A stretch of 64,000 bases of DNA, taken from NCBI RefSeq assembly GCF_016097555.1, contig NC_054701.1, forward strand, positions 59,269,037 through 59,333,036, read 5' to 3'. Below the pieces are notes generated by a model. That model was not told the origin of the DNA, searched no databases, and saw only the letters and a program-made list of their open reading frames with translations. The position numbers were made by a program, and so were the translations under genes. Shown piece after piece: positions 49,201 through 52,649 of this stretch; position 1 is the stretch's first letter, and every line of letters starts with the position of its first letter. Source of the DNA: Gigantopelta aegis. Lineage: Eukaryota > Mollusca > Gastropoda > Neomphalida > Peltospiridae.

Positions 49201-49633
49201 TAATAATATGCATTTAAAACCGGTTCATTCCTAACAATAAATACATGAACAACACACATACCTTGAGCAATTATATTCTCAAGTTCTTCAATTGTGCCAT
49301 TTTTAGCAGCTTCAATCACATTTGGTAAGGTGACAAAGTTTATGCTGTCGGCTCCACTCATATTTGTGGCGAACCTTCCCAGCATGTCTAAGTTTATCCA
49401 TTTCCACTGGAACTTATCTGGAGTGTCGACAAACGGTGTTAAGGGACTTAATCCCCTCGCAAACTGTAACGTTGCCTGACAGTTCTTCTCCTGCGACCGG
49501 GACTGTAGTTTCCGATAGTACTTCTGCATGTGCAGCAAGGCGAGATTGAGGGTGTCACGCAGCTCAGCACACTCGCCATCTTCATTGAGCTTTAGTAAAA
49601 ACTCATGGATGAAGGCTGCTGCCTTTTGAAAGT
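6138..49633 (-). CDS. ankyrin-repeat protein with long disordered C-terminal tail (15 exons, 5' end missing)
   Basis: Spliced minus-strand gene. Exons A to O: 49262-49633, 37522-37650, 29987-30141, 28933-29151, 25039-25114, 24181-24324, 22574-22794, 21288-21485, 20241-20328, 19594-19781, 15103-15637, 14114-14411, 12304-12571, 9895-9931, 6138-6326. All have AG/GT borders, and phases match at every junction from A to N. Without exon N the visible protein is about 1,025 residues; with it, about 987. Order of parts: helical N-terminal segment (about 110 residues), eight to nine ankyrin repeats carrying TALH, PIHW, TVLH and similar signatures, then a Pro/Gln/Lys/Arg/Ser-rich tail that looks disordered. 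Ankyrin repeats are protein-binding scaffolds, so no enzymatic role is expected. The closest style I know is inversin/ANKRD55-like, but orthology is not claimed. The starting methionine was not found. Confidence 0.85.
6431..6750. mobile_element. MITE with CAGTGTTCGAGA ends
   Basis: The inverted ends are 'cagtgttcgaga' and 'tctcgaacactg', with repeated 'gggatac' phrases inside ('cagtatccc' and its reverse occur several times). It is flanked by ACTAC on both sides, a 5-bp target duplication. It is non-coding and lies in intron N-O of the ankyrin gene. Confidence 0.7.
6777..7256. repeat. 39-bp minisatellite, about 12 copies
   Basis: The unit contains 'gaccatttttat', then 'ggcagtaagaataattgg'. 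Copies recur every 39 bp, with one shortened copy near 6930. Two unit variants alternate in blocks ('attaaaggc' versus 'atcaatggc'). Because 39 is divisible by three, long repetitive ORFs run through it (repeating LPLIKMVSFQLF on the minus strand). These are by-products and not a gene. It sits in intron N-O. Confidence 0.9.
7430..7660 (-). mobile_element. tRNA-derived SINE, 3' part
   Basis: This is a minus-oriented copy of the 'TAGCCCAGTGG' SINE family, lacking the head. It is recognised by 'ggatgtcaaacatttggtaa', 'gagaggaaac' and 'agcaagggatctttta', followed by 'caccatcccacagaca'. An AT microsatellite (7532-7547) interrupts it. Same family as copies at 23.6, 30.8, 38.3, 41.0, 44.6, 48.5 and 53.1 kb. 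Confidence 0.75.
8036..8260 (-). mobile_element. tRNA-derived SINE, decayed 3' part
   Basis: Minus-oriented and more diverged than the neighbour at 7430. Recognised by 'gttttgtttaacgacaccac', 'ggatgtcaaacat' and 'aacagcacataccat'. The head is absent or unrecognisable. Confidence 0.65.
8261..9894. other. intron N-O, gene-free part
   Basis: Contains a GTT/G-rich low-complexity tract (8328-8400). A possible decayed element at about 8885-9225 shows repeated 'caggcaagt' and 'cgggc(g)a' phrases and ends in 'gtgcacaccctg'. An AT microsatellite lies at 9792-9824. No exon with convincing splice sites was found. Confidence 0.45.
9895..9931 (-). CDS. exon N, 37-nt cassette-like microexon
   Basis: The acceptor 'cgtttccttcag' and donor 'gtaagg' are both strong. 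It follows exon M in phase 0 and encodes PFSRKSSAPKTS plus the first base of a Gly codon, matching the Ser/Pro/Lys composition of the tail. Because 37 is not a multiple of three, including it changes the frame of exon O and shortens the C-terminus. An unseen exon between N and O could also reconcile the frames. Confidence 0.6.
9932..12303. other. intron M-N
   Basis: AT-rich sequence with an intact-looking SINE at 11131-11408. Nothing else with structure was seen; the short ORFs lack coding character. Confidence 0.5.
11131..11408 (-). mobile_element. tRNA-derived SINE, CGGCCTCGGTGG family
   Basis: Minus-oriented. In its own direction it begins 'ccggcctcggtgacgcagt' and has an A-box-like 'gcagtggttaagcc' and a B-box-like 'gggttcgcagccc'. 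It continues through 'tagttgttagtgaaagagaa' (window strand) to a tail read as 'gaaaataagttgaaatgaa'. Other copies lie at 30209, 37661, 40172, 52370 and 52650. Confidence 0.85.
12304..12571 (-). CDS. exon M, acidic/proline-rich tail segment
   Basis: Starts in phase 2 after exon L and ends in phase 0 before 'gtaaat'. It encodes about 89 residues including HAGESADEDPVVNGYS, EDTYDDGNADNYMQPC and EEDELESGPLIPPPQG: acidic, then Pro/Gln-rich. Its 3' splice site and first 36 bases are the source of the 65-bp array that lies immediately upstream in the intron. The exon start also contains an internal GTGAGT (acatgctg|gtgagt), a strong cryptic donor eight bases into the exon. Confidence 0.8.
12536..13770. 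repeat. 65-bp minisatellite built from exon M's 3' splice site (19 units)
   Basis: Units recur exactly every 65 bp: 12536-12600 is the genuine exon M border and 18 full units follow from 12601 to 13770. On the gene strand each unit has a pyrimidine tract and 'ctttgctttcacag', then an exon-like 'acatgctrrtgagtcggctg' (rr is GG or AA), then 'acatg' followed by 'gtaatt'. Eleven of the 18 units read ATTAGC and seven read ACCAGC on the plus strand (AA and GG respectively on the gene strand). From 12991 on, a marker base (tagat) recurs every 195 bp, giving a three-unit higher-order repeat. Confidence 0.95.
13771..14113. other. intron L-M beyond the minisatellite
   Basis: About 340 bp with no recognisable feature other than the 5' part of intron L-M next to exon L. 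Confidence 0.4.
14114..14411 (-). CDS. exon L, lysine-rich then proline/glutamine-rich segment
   Basis: The acceptor is 'aaatttgtag'. It begins in phase 1 and encodes GILEGRRIQPPPMLTPLP, a basic run of six lysines (EKAEKKKKKKRLDKEQ) and Pro/Gln-rich sequence. The chosen donor 'cacg|gtacag' (next to 14114) is weak, but it is the one that joins exon M in phase (CG+A, Arg). If unspliced, the frame would end at a TAA shortly after LSVF. The basic run could be a nuclear-localisation or phosphoinositide-binding patch, but this is only composition. Confidence 0.7.
14412..15102. other. intron K-L
   Basis: About 690 bp of AT-rich sequence. I see no repeat family, exon or RNA feature in it. Confidence 0.5.
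15103..15637 (-). CDS. exon K, largest exon, glutamine/histidine-rich disordered tail
   Basis: The acceptor is 'aaatatttatttcag' and the donor 'gtgtgt'; phase 0 to phase 1, 178 residues. It contains a polyglutamine/histidine tract of CAG and CAA codons (around 15440-15500), followed by Arg-, Pro- and Ser-rich sequence such as RARSREREQVGSPP and SGKSGPRGTSPDEANRP. The composition marks an intrinsically disordered segment. The CAG/CAA run is a potential length-variable site. Confidence 0.85.
15966..16050 (-). mobile_element. short copy of a retroelement tail module
   Basis: 'acatgctcatataccac', 'gtttcgagcacg' and 'tagccagtgact' match, in reverse orientation, the tail of the retroelement relic at 17275-18790 and the copies at 22955-23050 and 25318-25410. 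It is abutted directly by the hairpin element that follows. Confidence 0.6.
16050..16373. mobile_element. double-hairpin repeat, copy 1
   Basis: A near-perfect hairpin of about 110 bp runs from 'actagttaatgacgttgg' to 'ccaacgccattaactagt', with 'ctttatcctg' and 'caggataaag' in the stem. A second part carries 'tgacctagaggtcaaat'. The same structure recurs at 31737-32060. Non-coding; probably a fold-back DNA element. Confidence 0.65.
16517..16570. repeat. poly-A run of about 54 bases
   Basis: An uninterrupted A-run within intron J-K. It is either the tail of a retrocopy whose body I cannot identify or simple low complexity; length is likely unstable in assembly. Confidence 0.8.
16571..17274. 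other. intron J-K, featureless part
   Basis: AT-rich sequence with no exon, repeat unit or inverted repeat that I can recognise. Confidence 0.4.
17275..18790 (+). mobile_element. degenerate retroelement relic (proline-rich gag/ORF1-like part plus 3' tail)
   Basis: A GC-rich island in AT-rich intron J-K. It has a C-run at 17345-17361 and then a proline-rich coding relic of roughly 17.4-18.25 kb with phrases such as QPPRVVPPVPKRRARP and ending near NFCPDQPINSP. A non-coding part of about 400 bp follows, then a second C-run and a tail containing 'gcccaggacaggcgtgcgtg' and a short 'tgaatgaatg' end. The tail matches three short copies elsewhere in the window. No reverse transcriptase is present. 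The short tandem end suggests a non-LTR element, but the class is not certain. It is broken in at least one place and looks old. Confidence 0.5.
18880..19575. repeat. 61-bp minisatellite, about 11 copies
   Basis: The unit includes 'gggatagctctgtcctatat', 'ctgaggatgagagaaacag' and 'ctttcatagctttctttcat'. Copies vary in length, with shortened units at 19420-19520. The array begins about 20 bp past the donor of exon J. On the gene strand each unit reads 'gtttctctcatcctcag', a pyrimidine tract ending in AG, which resembles a 3' splice site. Confidence 0.9.
19594..19781 (-). CDS. exon J, acidic then proline-rich segment
   Basis: The acceptor is 'ttcccattctatcag'. It begins in phase 1 and ends in phase 0 at 'gtcagt'. 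It encodes GEEAVDEDVDAVSVGG, DVSDIDDDEARPKSPT and PMRPCPPPRYRTPH. An alternative acceptor 24 bases upstream ('tatgtttgcag') would add eight residues in frame. The acidic patch includes DIDDDEARPKSP, a possible casein-kinase-type site by composition only. Confidence 0.8.
19782..20240. other. intron I-J
   Basis: About 460 bp with no recognisable feature. Confidence 0.5.
20241..20328 (-). CDS. exon I
   Basis: 88 bp, phase 0 to phase 1, acceptor 'cttgctttcag', donor 'gtaagg'. It encodes VSIDTKRASGMAFYNNG then REESAMLTDEQYG. There is no domain signature, and it continues the non-repeat tail after the ankyrin domain. Confidence 0.8.
20416..20723. mobile_element. MITE with AGCCCCGGTCACAC ends and TAA target
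   Basis: The ends 'agccccggtcacac' and 'gtgaccggggct' are inverted and extend through 'gtcaaggatc' and its reverse. TAA flanks both sides exactly (20413-20415, 20724-20726). The 308-bp interior is unusually GC-rich, with many 'cggat' words, and is non-coding. A 3-bp TWA target fits PIF/Harbinger-type elements. Confidence 0.8.
20790..20985. repeat. degenerate tandem repeat of about 30 bp, 5-6 copies
   Basis: 'tatgacagaac' followed by 'ttttgac' recurs at irregular spacing near 30 bp. Copies are diverged, so this is an older array in intron H-I. Confidence 0.65.
21288..21485 (-). CDS. exon H, basic proline-rich segment
   Basis: 198 bp, phase 0 to 0, acceptor 'tttgttgttacag', donor 'gttaat' (weak). 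It encodes 66 residues including TPPHPPKRPRTGRLPITRR and a lysine/arginine-rich end, KERKKERIE. The PPKRPR-type basic cluster could be a nuclear-localisation signal; this is inference from composition. Confidence 0.75.
21486..22573. other. intron G-H
   Basis: AT-rich. It contains an A-run and (AT)n microsatellite at 22140-22202. No repeat family or RNA feature was recognised. Confidence 0.5.
22574..22794 (-). CDS. exon G, last ankyrin repeat and linker
   Basis: Phase 1 to 0, 221 bp. It completes one repeat with IDLNVEDHLG and continues ATAWNYARNQQLHYCQLIL, a degenerate final ankyrin repeat that caps the array. Linker sequence follows (SNNRGATVSKGMGLIDN). The donor is 'gtaaga'. Confidence 0.85.
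22955..23050 (-). mobile_element. short copy of the retroelement tail module
   Basis: 'taacatgctcatataccac', 'gtttcgagcatgtccgcccc' and 'cctctgggaggccaggga' match the modules at 15966 and 25318 and the tail at 18.7 kb. Confidence 0.6.
23125..23590. repeat. 31-bp minisatellite, about 15 copies
   Basis: The unit carries 'gggagtgtctccc' and 'aagtgtatgaccccaaat'. The 31-bp period (with some 32-bp units) is not divisible by three, so all three minus frames stay open and generate long false ORFs. The half-unit 'tgggagtgtctccca' is almost self-complementary. Located in intron F-G. Confidence 0.9.
23621..23933 (+). mobile_element. tRNA-derived SINE, full length, tail type A
   Basis: The head has an A box ('tagaccagtgg') and a B-box-like 'gggatcgattcc'. 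The body is 'gccagtgcaccacgactgg' and 'gggatggtgcatataaaaga'. The tail reads 'gacatccaatagccgatga' and ends in 'ttaaacaaaacaaacttt'. RNA polymerase III promoter elements come from the tRNA ancestor; it has no protein. Confidence 0.9.
24181..24324 (-). CDS. exon F, ankyrin repeat
   Basis: Phase 1 to 1, 144 bp, donor 'gtaagt'. It encodes GSLAACRVIMEIADK and a canonical repeat: NNGQTALHLATIGGHGD then VVNFLLEQG. The TALHLA signature and the GH turn are textbook ankyrin features. Confidence 0.9.
24481..24703. mobile_element. MITE with CTATAGTC ends, carrying a copy of exon D's acceptor region
   Basis: The ends 'ctatagtccgtcccatcat' and 'gggacagactatag' are inverted. Relatives lie at 26902-27131, 42469-42650 and 45838-46033. 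Compared with the 45.8-kb relative, this copy contains about 50 extra bases ('actgaaatgtggaaaggaat' followed by 'gcgacacctcagcacat') that match the 3' splice-site region of exon D at 29150-29208. Confidence 0.65.
25039..25114 (-). CDS. exon E, ankyrin repeat fragment
   Basis: 76 bp, phase 0 to 1, donor 'gtaatg'. It encodes TLLTASTATLKDVYGK then TVLHVAAEMG, the second half of one repeat and the first half of the next. Confidence 0.85.
25318..25410 (+). mobile_element. short copy of the retroelement tail module
   Basis: 'cagagatgggacctggcata', 'tagtggtataggagcatgtt' and flanking words match the modules at 15966 and 22955 in the opposite orientation. Confidence 0.5.
25631..26530. repeat. 50-bp minisatellite, 18 copies
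   Basis: The exact 50-bp period runs from 'actatatttactcaagtgac' through 'gcgagaacg' and 'atcgctcttgcaatta'. Variants (GAA ACT versus GGA ACC, AAGTGAC versus AAGCGAC or AAGCGAT, CTT versus TTT) occur in blocks, showing local turnover. The core begins 'caagcga' and ends 'tcgctcttg', so each unit has partly self-complementary ends. In intron D-E. Confidence 0.95.
26531..28932. other. intron D-E, remaining part
   Basis: AT-rich. A probable inverted-repeat element at 26902-27131 is bounded by 'tatagtctgttt' and 'aaacagactata'. ORFs of 75-108 codons occur (27528-27764, 27849-28175) but have no recognisable similarity and AT-driven codons. No exon was found. Confidence 0.45.
26902..27131. mobile_element. 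MITE, CTATAGTC family member
   Basis: The terminal words 'tatagtctgttt' (left) and 'aaacagactata' (right) are exact inversions 230 bp apart and agree with the ends of the element at 24481. The interior is non-coding. Confidence 0.5.
28933..29151 (-). CDS. exon D, two degenerate ankyrin repeats
   Basis: 219 bp, phase 0 to 0, acceptor 'ttccacatttcag', donor 'gtattc'. It encodes LLLERLANVGVRDQDG, TPSMWACRMDNIKHFELIS, a Cys-containing loop (RCETCYVAEPDGIERD) and QRTWMHWSVRRTEPLECLQ. The second repeat has an insertion between helices, which is unusual. GC content is clearly higher than in the flanking introns, as expected for a true exon. Confidence 0.9.
29548..29793. mobile_element. MITE family Y, copy 1 (CAGTGTTTCTGCCAGA ends)
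   Basis: The ends 'cagtgtttctgccagaaag' and 'ctctggcagaaaccctg' are inverted and extend through 'gggtatggcaccataccc'-like arms. AATAG flanks both sides (5-bp target duplication). The interior holds two and a half TTAGGG-like units. Copies 2 and 3 are at 49909-50147 and 51255-51505. Confidence 0.85.
29987..30141 (-). CDS. exon C, ankyrin repeat
   Basis: 155 bp, phase 1 to 0, donor 'gtgagt'. It encodes GSTALHRACHDGNHVALS, LLLDYGGDFSVQDTNDRA and PIHWAVTTPSHECLT. The first repeat is canonical (TALHRA, LLLDYG), and the next repeat starts with PIHWAV. Confidence 0.9.
30209..30450 (+). mobile_element. tRNA-derived SINE, CGGCCTCGGTGG family
   Basis: Starts 'ccggcctcggtggtgtcgtg', with A-box-like 'gtcgtggttaagcc'. 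The B-box region is partly deleted. It ends 'agcacgaaaataatttgaaa'. Plus-oriented, antisense to the gene, in intron B-C. Confidence 0.85.
30792..31102 (+). mobile_element. tRNA-derived SINE, full length, tail type B
   Basis: A box 'tagcccagtgg', B-box-like 'gggatcgatcccc', tail 'ttgagtgcatcattaaataa' ending in 'catttctttctt'. It is flanked by a long near-identical duplication: 'aaataacacattgggt' and 'aaaagcagaa' occur on both sides (30755-30790 and 31103-31142). Confidence 0.9.
31143..34154. other. intron B-C, gene-free part
   Basis: Contains the double-hairpin repeat at 31737-32060, a G-rich tract at 32776-32790 and otherwise featureless AT-rich sequence. A tiny acceptor-plus-ORF at 32453-32500 was considered and rejected. 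Confidence 0.45.
31737..32060. mobile_element. double-hairpin repeat, copy 2
   Basis: The hairpin 'ctagttaatgacgtcgg' to 'attcaacgtcattaactag' corresponds to the copy at 16050, as do the downstream words 'tgacctacaggtcaaat' and 'gcgattttgtaatgta'. A second small hairpin, 'tcatatcctgttag' to 'gcaggatatga', is present in this copy. Confidence 0.65.
34155..35031. mobile_element. 877-bp inverted-end DNA element
   Basis: The ends 'cagggctagaaatg' and 'cattttgagccctg' are inverted, with 'gttacatgca' and 'tgcatgt' words repeated inside both ends. AATAC flanks both sides (5 bp). The interior has short ORFs on both strands around 34486-34813 with no recognisable domain. Probably non-autonomous. Confidence 0.65.
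35032..37521. other. intron B-C, AT-rich part
   Basis: It contains a GT-rich microsatellite (36429-36478) followed by about 280 bp made almost only of A and T with repeating 'attaatt' and 'tttatt' (36490-36770). Directly after this, 36775-36920 changes abruptly to mixed composition with an open frame on the plus strand (EETREPETNNN, MLTMAGGNIRDFVRN) that I do not recognise. Confidence 0.5.
37522..37650 (-). CDS. exon B, first clear ankyrin repeats
   Basis: 129 bp, phase 1 to 1, acceptor 'ccttatttcag', donor 'gtaagt'. It encodes DPECINLADGIGRSALTYAV then HFDQDEALNVLLESNADVNM. A SINE tail reaches to about ten bases from the acceptor, so the branch point must lie in or beside SINE sequence. Confidence 0.9.
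37661..37909 (-). mobile_element. tRNA-derived SINE abutting the exon B acceptor
   Basis: Minus-oriented (sense to the gene). Head at about 37909 ('caccggcctcgg'), B-box-like 'gggttcgcagccc', tail 'aaataagttgaaatgaaat' ending about ten bases before the exon B acceptor. Same family as 11131, 30209 and 40172. Confidence 0.85.
38120..38190 (+). mobile_element. SINE tail fragment, tail type D
   Basis: 'tttgacacctaatagccaat', 'ttgtgctggggtgtcattaa' and 'cattcattcattca' match the fragment at 45727-45790. Only the last 70 bp of the element are present. Confidence 0.5.
38297..38577 (-). mobile_element. tRNA-derived SINE, tail type B
   Basis: Minus-oriented. Tail 'aaatgttttatttaac' with 'gcactcaacacat', body 'agcaagggatcttttatatg', head read in reverse as 'taccactggggtacgtcccg'. 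About 35 bp of the centre are missing relative to the 30792 copy. Confidence 0.85.
38578..40013. other. intron A-B, gene-free stretch
   Basis: No recognisable repeat or exon except G- and A-runs near 38970-39040. Short ORFs have no coding character. Confidence 0.4.
40014..40112. mobile_element. about 100-bp palindromic MITE
   Basis: The left end 'ggtccagttccacgaagcaa' is mirrored by 'cacttcatggaatggggccc', with 'atcttagtgctaagatc' near the left end and 'gatcttag' near the right. Very small, non-coding. Confidence 0.6.
40172..40580 (+). mobile_element. chimeric SINE: CGGCCTCGGTGG head with type A tail
   Basis: The head is 'ccggcctcggtggcgtcgtg' with B-box-like 'gggttcggatccc'. The downstream part is that of the other SINE family: 'ggaagcgcaaataaaagatc', 'gatgtccaatagccgatgat' and 'gtcattaaataaaacaaact'. 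The two halves are otherwise found separately in this window. Confidence 0.75.
41033..41338 (-). mobile_element. tRNA-derived SINE, tail type A
   Basis: Minus-oriented full-length copy: 'gtttgtttaacgacaccact' at the tail, 'atatgcaccatccca' in the body, and the head read as 'gctttaccattaggtaacat'. More diverged than the 23621 copy. Confidence 0.85.
41430..41550 (+). mobile_element. tRNA-derived SINE, head only
   Basis: 'gacatagctcagtggtaaag' (A box) and 'gggatcgaccccc' (B-box-like). It stops at 'accacgactggtata', exactly where segmental-duplication copy 1 begins. Confidence 0.8.
41550..44600. repeat. segmental duplication, copy 1
   Basis: From 'gaggtaacctcctgg' to 'cataatcgatcttaatt' this stretch is repeated in the same orientation at 44885-48075, with long near-identical runs. 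Copy 1 alone carries element X (42641-42987) and about 430 bp at 44010-44440. It lies wholly in intron A-B of the ankyrin gene and contains no exon. Confidence 0.9.
42641..42987. mobile_element. DNA element X, copy 2
   Basis: 'gctcgaacgt' at the left and 'gttaagttcaagccctg' at the right, with the interior words seen in copy 1 (3431-4449). It has no nested MITE. It replaces the end of a CTATAGTC-type MITE still present in the paralogous copy at 45838. Confidence 0.6.
44598..44848 (+). mobile_element. tRNA-derived SINE without head, tail type B
   Basis: It begins inside the element at 'ttgatgcgcagtcagtctg' and runs to the type B tail 'gacgccaaataaccgtaaat'. It occupies the junction between the two duplication copies. 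Confidence 0.8.
45838..46033. mobile_element. MITE, CTATAGTC family member
   Basis: 'ctatagtccgtcccatcatt' at the left and 'gtgggacaaactata' at the right are inverted. The interior matches the MITE at 24481 without that copy's 50-bp extra segment. Confidence 0.6.
46589..47191. mobile_element. 603-bp MITE with exact 8-bp target duplication (hAT type)
   Basis: The arms are built from repeated 'ggacgaatcgtcc'-like words: left 'ctggacgtttcgtccacaga' and its reverse at the right. GTTAAATA flanks both sides (46581-46588, 47192-47199). The paralogous copy 1 has the intact empty site with a single GTTAAATA at 43265-43272, proving insertion after the duplication. Non-coding interior. Confidence 0.9.
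48541..48765 (-). mobile_element. tRNA-derived SINE, truncated at the tail
   Basis: Minus-oriented: 'agtagcaagggatcctttat', 'ccatcccacaga', 'gaaatagcccaatgg' and the head read as 'actttaccactgagctac'. The tail beyond 'ggtagtcttagagaaaac' is missing. Confidence 0.8.
48855..49157. mobile_element. DNA element X, copy 3
   Basis: 'caacggcaattttgagccta', 'ttattttgctgtatgtagac' and the right end 'cgagccctg' match copies 1 and 2. The site corresponding to the nested MITE in copy 1 is uninterrupted ('taatgtacaccaggtttata'). Confidence 0.65.
49262..49633 (-). CDS. exon A, helical N-terminal segment (5'-most exon found)
   Basis: 372 bp, phase 1 to 1, acceptor 'gtttgattgcag', donor 'gtatgt'. It encodes DFQKAAAFIHEFLLKLNED, ECAELRDTLNLALLHMQKYY and, nearer the end, WINLDMLGRFATNMSG, then NVIEAAKNGTIEELENII, which looks like the start of the first ankyrin repeat. 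The first two parts have heptad-like hydrophobic spacing, suggesting helices. There is no in-frame starting methionine within the exon, so at least one upstream exon is missing. Confidence 0.85.
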
Positions 49634-49908
49634 CTGCAATCAAACAGAAATAACCTTTACTACTTTATTCTAATTTATAAATTTGTAATTTAATAGGTCT
49701 ATAACATTAACCATATCAGAAATAACTTTTACATCTTTATTATAATTTATACACTTGTAATTGAATAGGTCTATTACATTAAACATATCAGACTTTTCTT
49801 TGATACTGTCATCTGAGATTAATACAAAGTGGCTTAACATAGTATTTTGGTTAATAAAATTAAGTTTTTAATTGTCATTCTGTAATCTTTTTCAAAGAAA
49901 TATTCTAG

Positions 49909-50147
49909 CAGTGTTTCTGCAAGAAAGAGATTTTTTTGGGTACGGTGCTATGGATTTGAATGCAACCATAGTCAACAGGGGTTATGTAGGCCTATCTAGA
50001 AAGAAAATGGGTGTTAGGGTTAAGAAAATCATACAGTAATGATAAGAGTAATTAATTTTGTCAAAAGGTTAACTTAAAAAAACATAAAATCTGTAAAAAC
50101 ATTTGTATATGGCACCATACCCGTTTTACCAACTGTCAGAAACCCTG
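49909..50147. mobile_element. MITE family Y, copy 2
   Basis: 'cagtgtttctgcaagaaag' and 'gtcagaaaccctg' ends, interior as in copy 1. Flanks are TCTAG on the left and TCTAA on the right, a 5-bp duplication with one change. Confidence 0.75.
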
Positions 50148-50225
50148 TCTAAAATATCCAAAAATTGGCTAGAATAAAATTATTCCTAGAGTGAGCCCTG
50201 CAAAGTATGTTTTCTTATGACATTC

Positions 50226-50300
50226 AGAAGTGTATGCTGGGATTTGAACCCATCCATATTGGCTTGAGCATCCTATGTGCTAGCCACTATACACAGAGAT
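50226..50300 (-). mobile_element. tRNA-like relic, probably a SINE head
   Basis: On the minus strand, 'tatagtggctagcac' resembles an A box and 'gggttcaaatccc' matches a B box. The acceptor stem does not pair convincingly, so this is a tRNA-derived fragment and not a tRNA gene. Confidence 0.4.
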
Positions 50301-51254
50301 TGAATCAATTGAAAGTTATGGGAGTTAAGCAGTTTTGTGGATAGGCTTTTATGAATTTTGACGGAATGATCCGAATGCTTGTCAAATTTTTTTAATAATA
50401 TGCACTGAATCTGAATTGAAGATATTCAGTCTAGGCTGCATTTAAATTCATGATATTTACAAATATTTCATAAATATCTGTGATAGCCAGAGTTATATGG
50501 CCTTTGCTTCTAAAGACAAACATGGCATCGACTTGATTTTATCTGTGGCCATTAGTAGAAATTGGTTGAAGTTGGTGCCGGACATTCTATCTGGGCCGAC
50601 CCAATTCAAAACCTGCCAAACCAAACATTATTGACTCATTAGTTTAATATGCGAATATAAATGTAAAATATTTGCAAAAAATATTTTTAAATATCCCTGC
50701 TGGCAAAAAGCACTTCCATTATTTTCTGATAGTGATAGAATTAAAAAGAATTAAAAAGAAATATTTTTGGGTACTCTTAATTAAATTTGTTTTGGTTATG
50801 AGAAAAAATTTAGTATATAAATAAAAATATGTTTTTGACTTATGTGTACATTGTATGTAGGTTTCACAAAACTACCTAAGGAACAAGTTGTAGGAATTCA
50901 TCTGCTAAAACTATCAAAAATTAGCAGGTAATTTTTCAAGGGACGGATGTATGTATGATTATCTCATCCACTAGTTTGATCCACATGGTTCTGTTAAATA
51001 TTTTAATTCCATAGCAGCCCTTAGGAACCAAGCAGGCCAGGAGACGAACATCAGGTGTGCAGAAAGTACACTCATCAAATCATTGCTGGTGTGTTTTGAA
51101 TAGATTGTTGTTAAATACTTGCAGGATATCATTGGAATTTTGTAATAATTATTATAATATTGTTAAAGAATAATATATTGTTCTATAGCCAGGCGGATTA
51201 GTAAAACTTCTGGCTGGCTAGTCAATGTTAGTTTGTTTTGGTTCGGCAGGCTAG

Positions 51255-51505
51255 CAGTGTTTCTGCCAGAAAGAATTTTTTGGGTATGGCGCTATGAAAT
51301 TGAATGCAACCACAGTCAACAGGGGATATGGGTGTCTCCTCCAGAAAGAAAATGGGTTAAGTTTAGAGTTAGGGTATAGAAAATTGTACATTAATGATGA
51401 GTAATTAATTTTGTTAAAACGTTAACTTTAACAAAAAAAAAAAATAATCTGCAAAAATATCTGGGTATGGCACCATACCCGTTTTACACTCTGGCTGAAA
51501 CCCTG
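51255..51505. mobile_element. MITE family Y, copy 3
   Basis: 'cagtgtttctgccagaaag' and 'ctggctgaaaccctg' ends. Flanks GCTAG and GCTAA. The interior aligns with copy 1, including 'aattaattttgtt'. Confidence 0.8.
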
Positions 51506-52369
51506 GCTAATGAAATATTTTCCACATCTGCACCTCTGAACATACATGTACCTCTTGTGTCATCTTCCATTACAGATTATCCCCCCATCTGTCTAGATAT
51601 CAATTTTATCCTACAGACCTGCATAATCATGATAATGCTCTAAAATACATATATGTACATCACTCACAGAGGTCCTAATTTTCCACAAACTATCCCAAAC
51701 CTCCCCTCACCCAGTGCTGTTTTATTTCTAACAGGCAATATTTAAAAACAATTTTAGCAGGACATATATTTTTAGACCTGCTATTTTAAAAAAAAGAATT
51801 ATAAAATAGCAGGCCATATTTTACTTCCTATTTCGAGCCCTGAATAAACTATAGAGAGAAAGTTTTAAAATCATTCAAAACATGCTTTGACTTGTCAACA
51901 TGTCATTTTATTAACGTAATTAAATATTAAAGCTAATCCGTATAAGATTTATGAATTGTTTAAATTCATTTTTTGAAACGTGTTTAATATTACACACACC
52001 GAACCGCGTGTAATGTATTGTATATGTCACTTGACAAATTGACCTGGGTACACAAGAATGGGTAAAAACACGTTACTACATAAACAAATCACATTTACGG
52101 GACGACCACGAACCTTTCCGCTTTATGACCATCCTCGCTCACATCTCCACGGATTAGAGGATGAAATCCAGTGCATGCTAATATCCATTTATTTTACATT
52201 ATAACTAATGTAAGCATAATGTTCAAGCGAGTTAACAAATTCTTTAAGCGGGCATTTTGTTCAAGACTAACGCACTGTCAGAATTCGGGAGGCCATTTTT
52301 CCTTACCCATAATACCTTGTAATATCCCCCCAAAACCTTTCATTTGTGTACATAAATAAAAGTAGTTCC

Positions 52370-52612
52370 GGTTAGCACACGATTTTATGTTCAAATAACT
52401 GGCTAAGACATCGGGCTTGTAGGTTACTGTACTGAGTTCACATTCCGGTATCGAGTCTCACACAATCGGGCTTCAATTTCTCTCTCACTAACAACTAATG
52501 ATTAACCCATTGTTCTGGACAAACAGCCATGGTACCTGATCGAGGTGTGGGTGCCCAGGACAGCGTGCTTTAACCATAATTGAATATAAGTACGACAATA
52601 AATTGAAATGCA
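52370..52612 (+). mobile_element. decayed SINE, CGGCCTCGGTGG family
   Basis: 'catcgggcttgtaggttact' and 'cactaacaactaatgattaa', then 'gcccaggacagcgtgctt' and tail 'cgacaataaattgaaatg'. The head is diverged. Confidence 0.65.
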
Positions 52613-52649
52613 ATGAATAAATATGTTCAAATAGTGCTATGTGTAGGAA

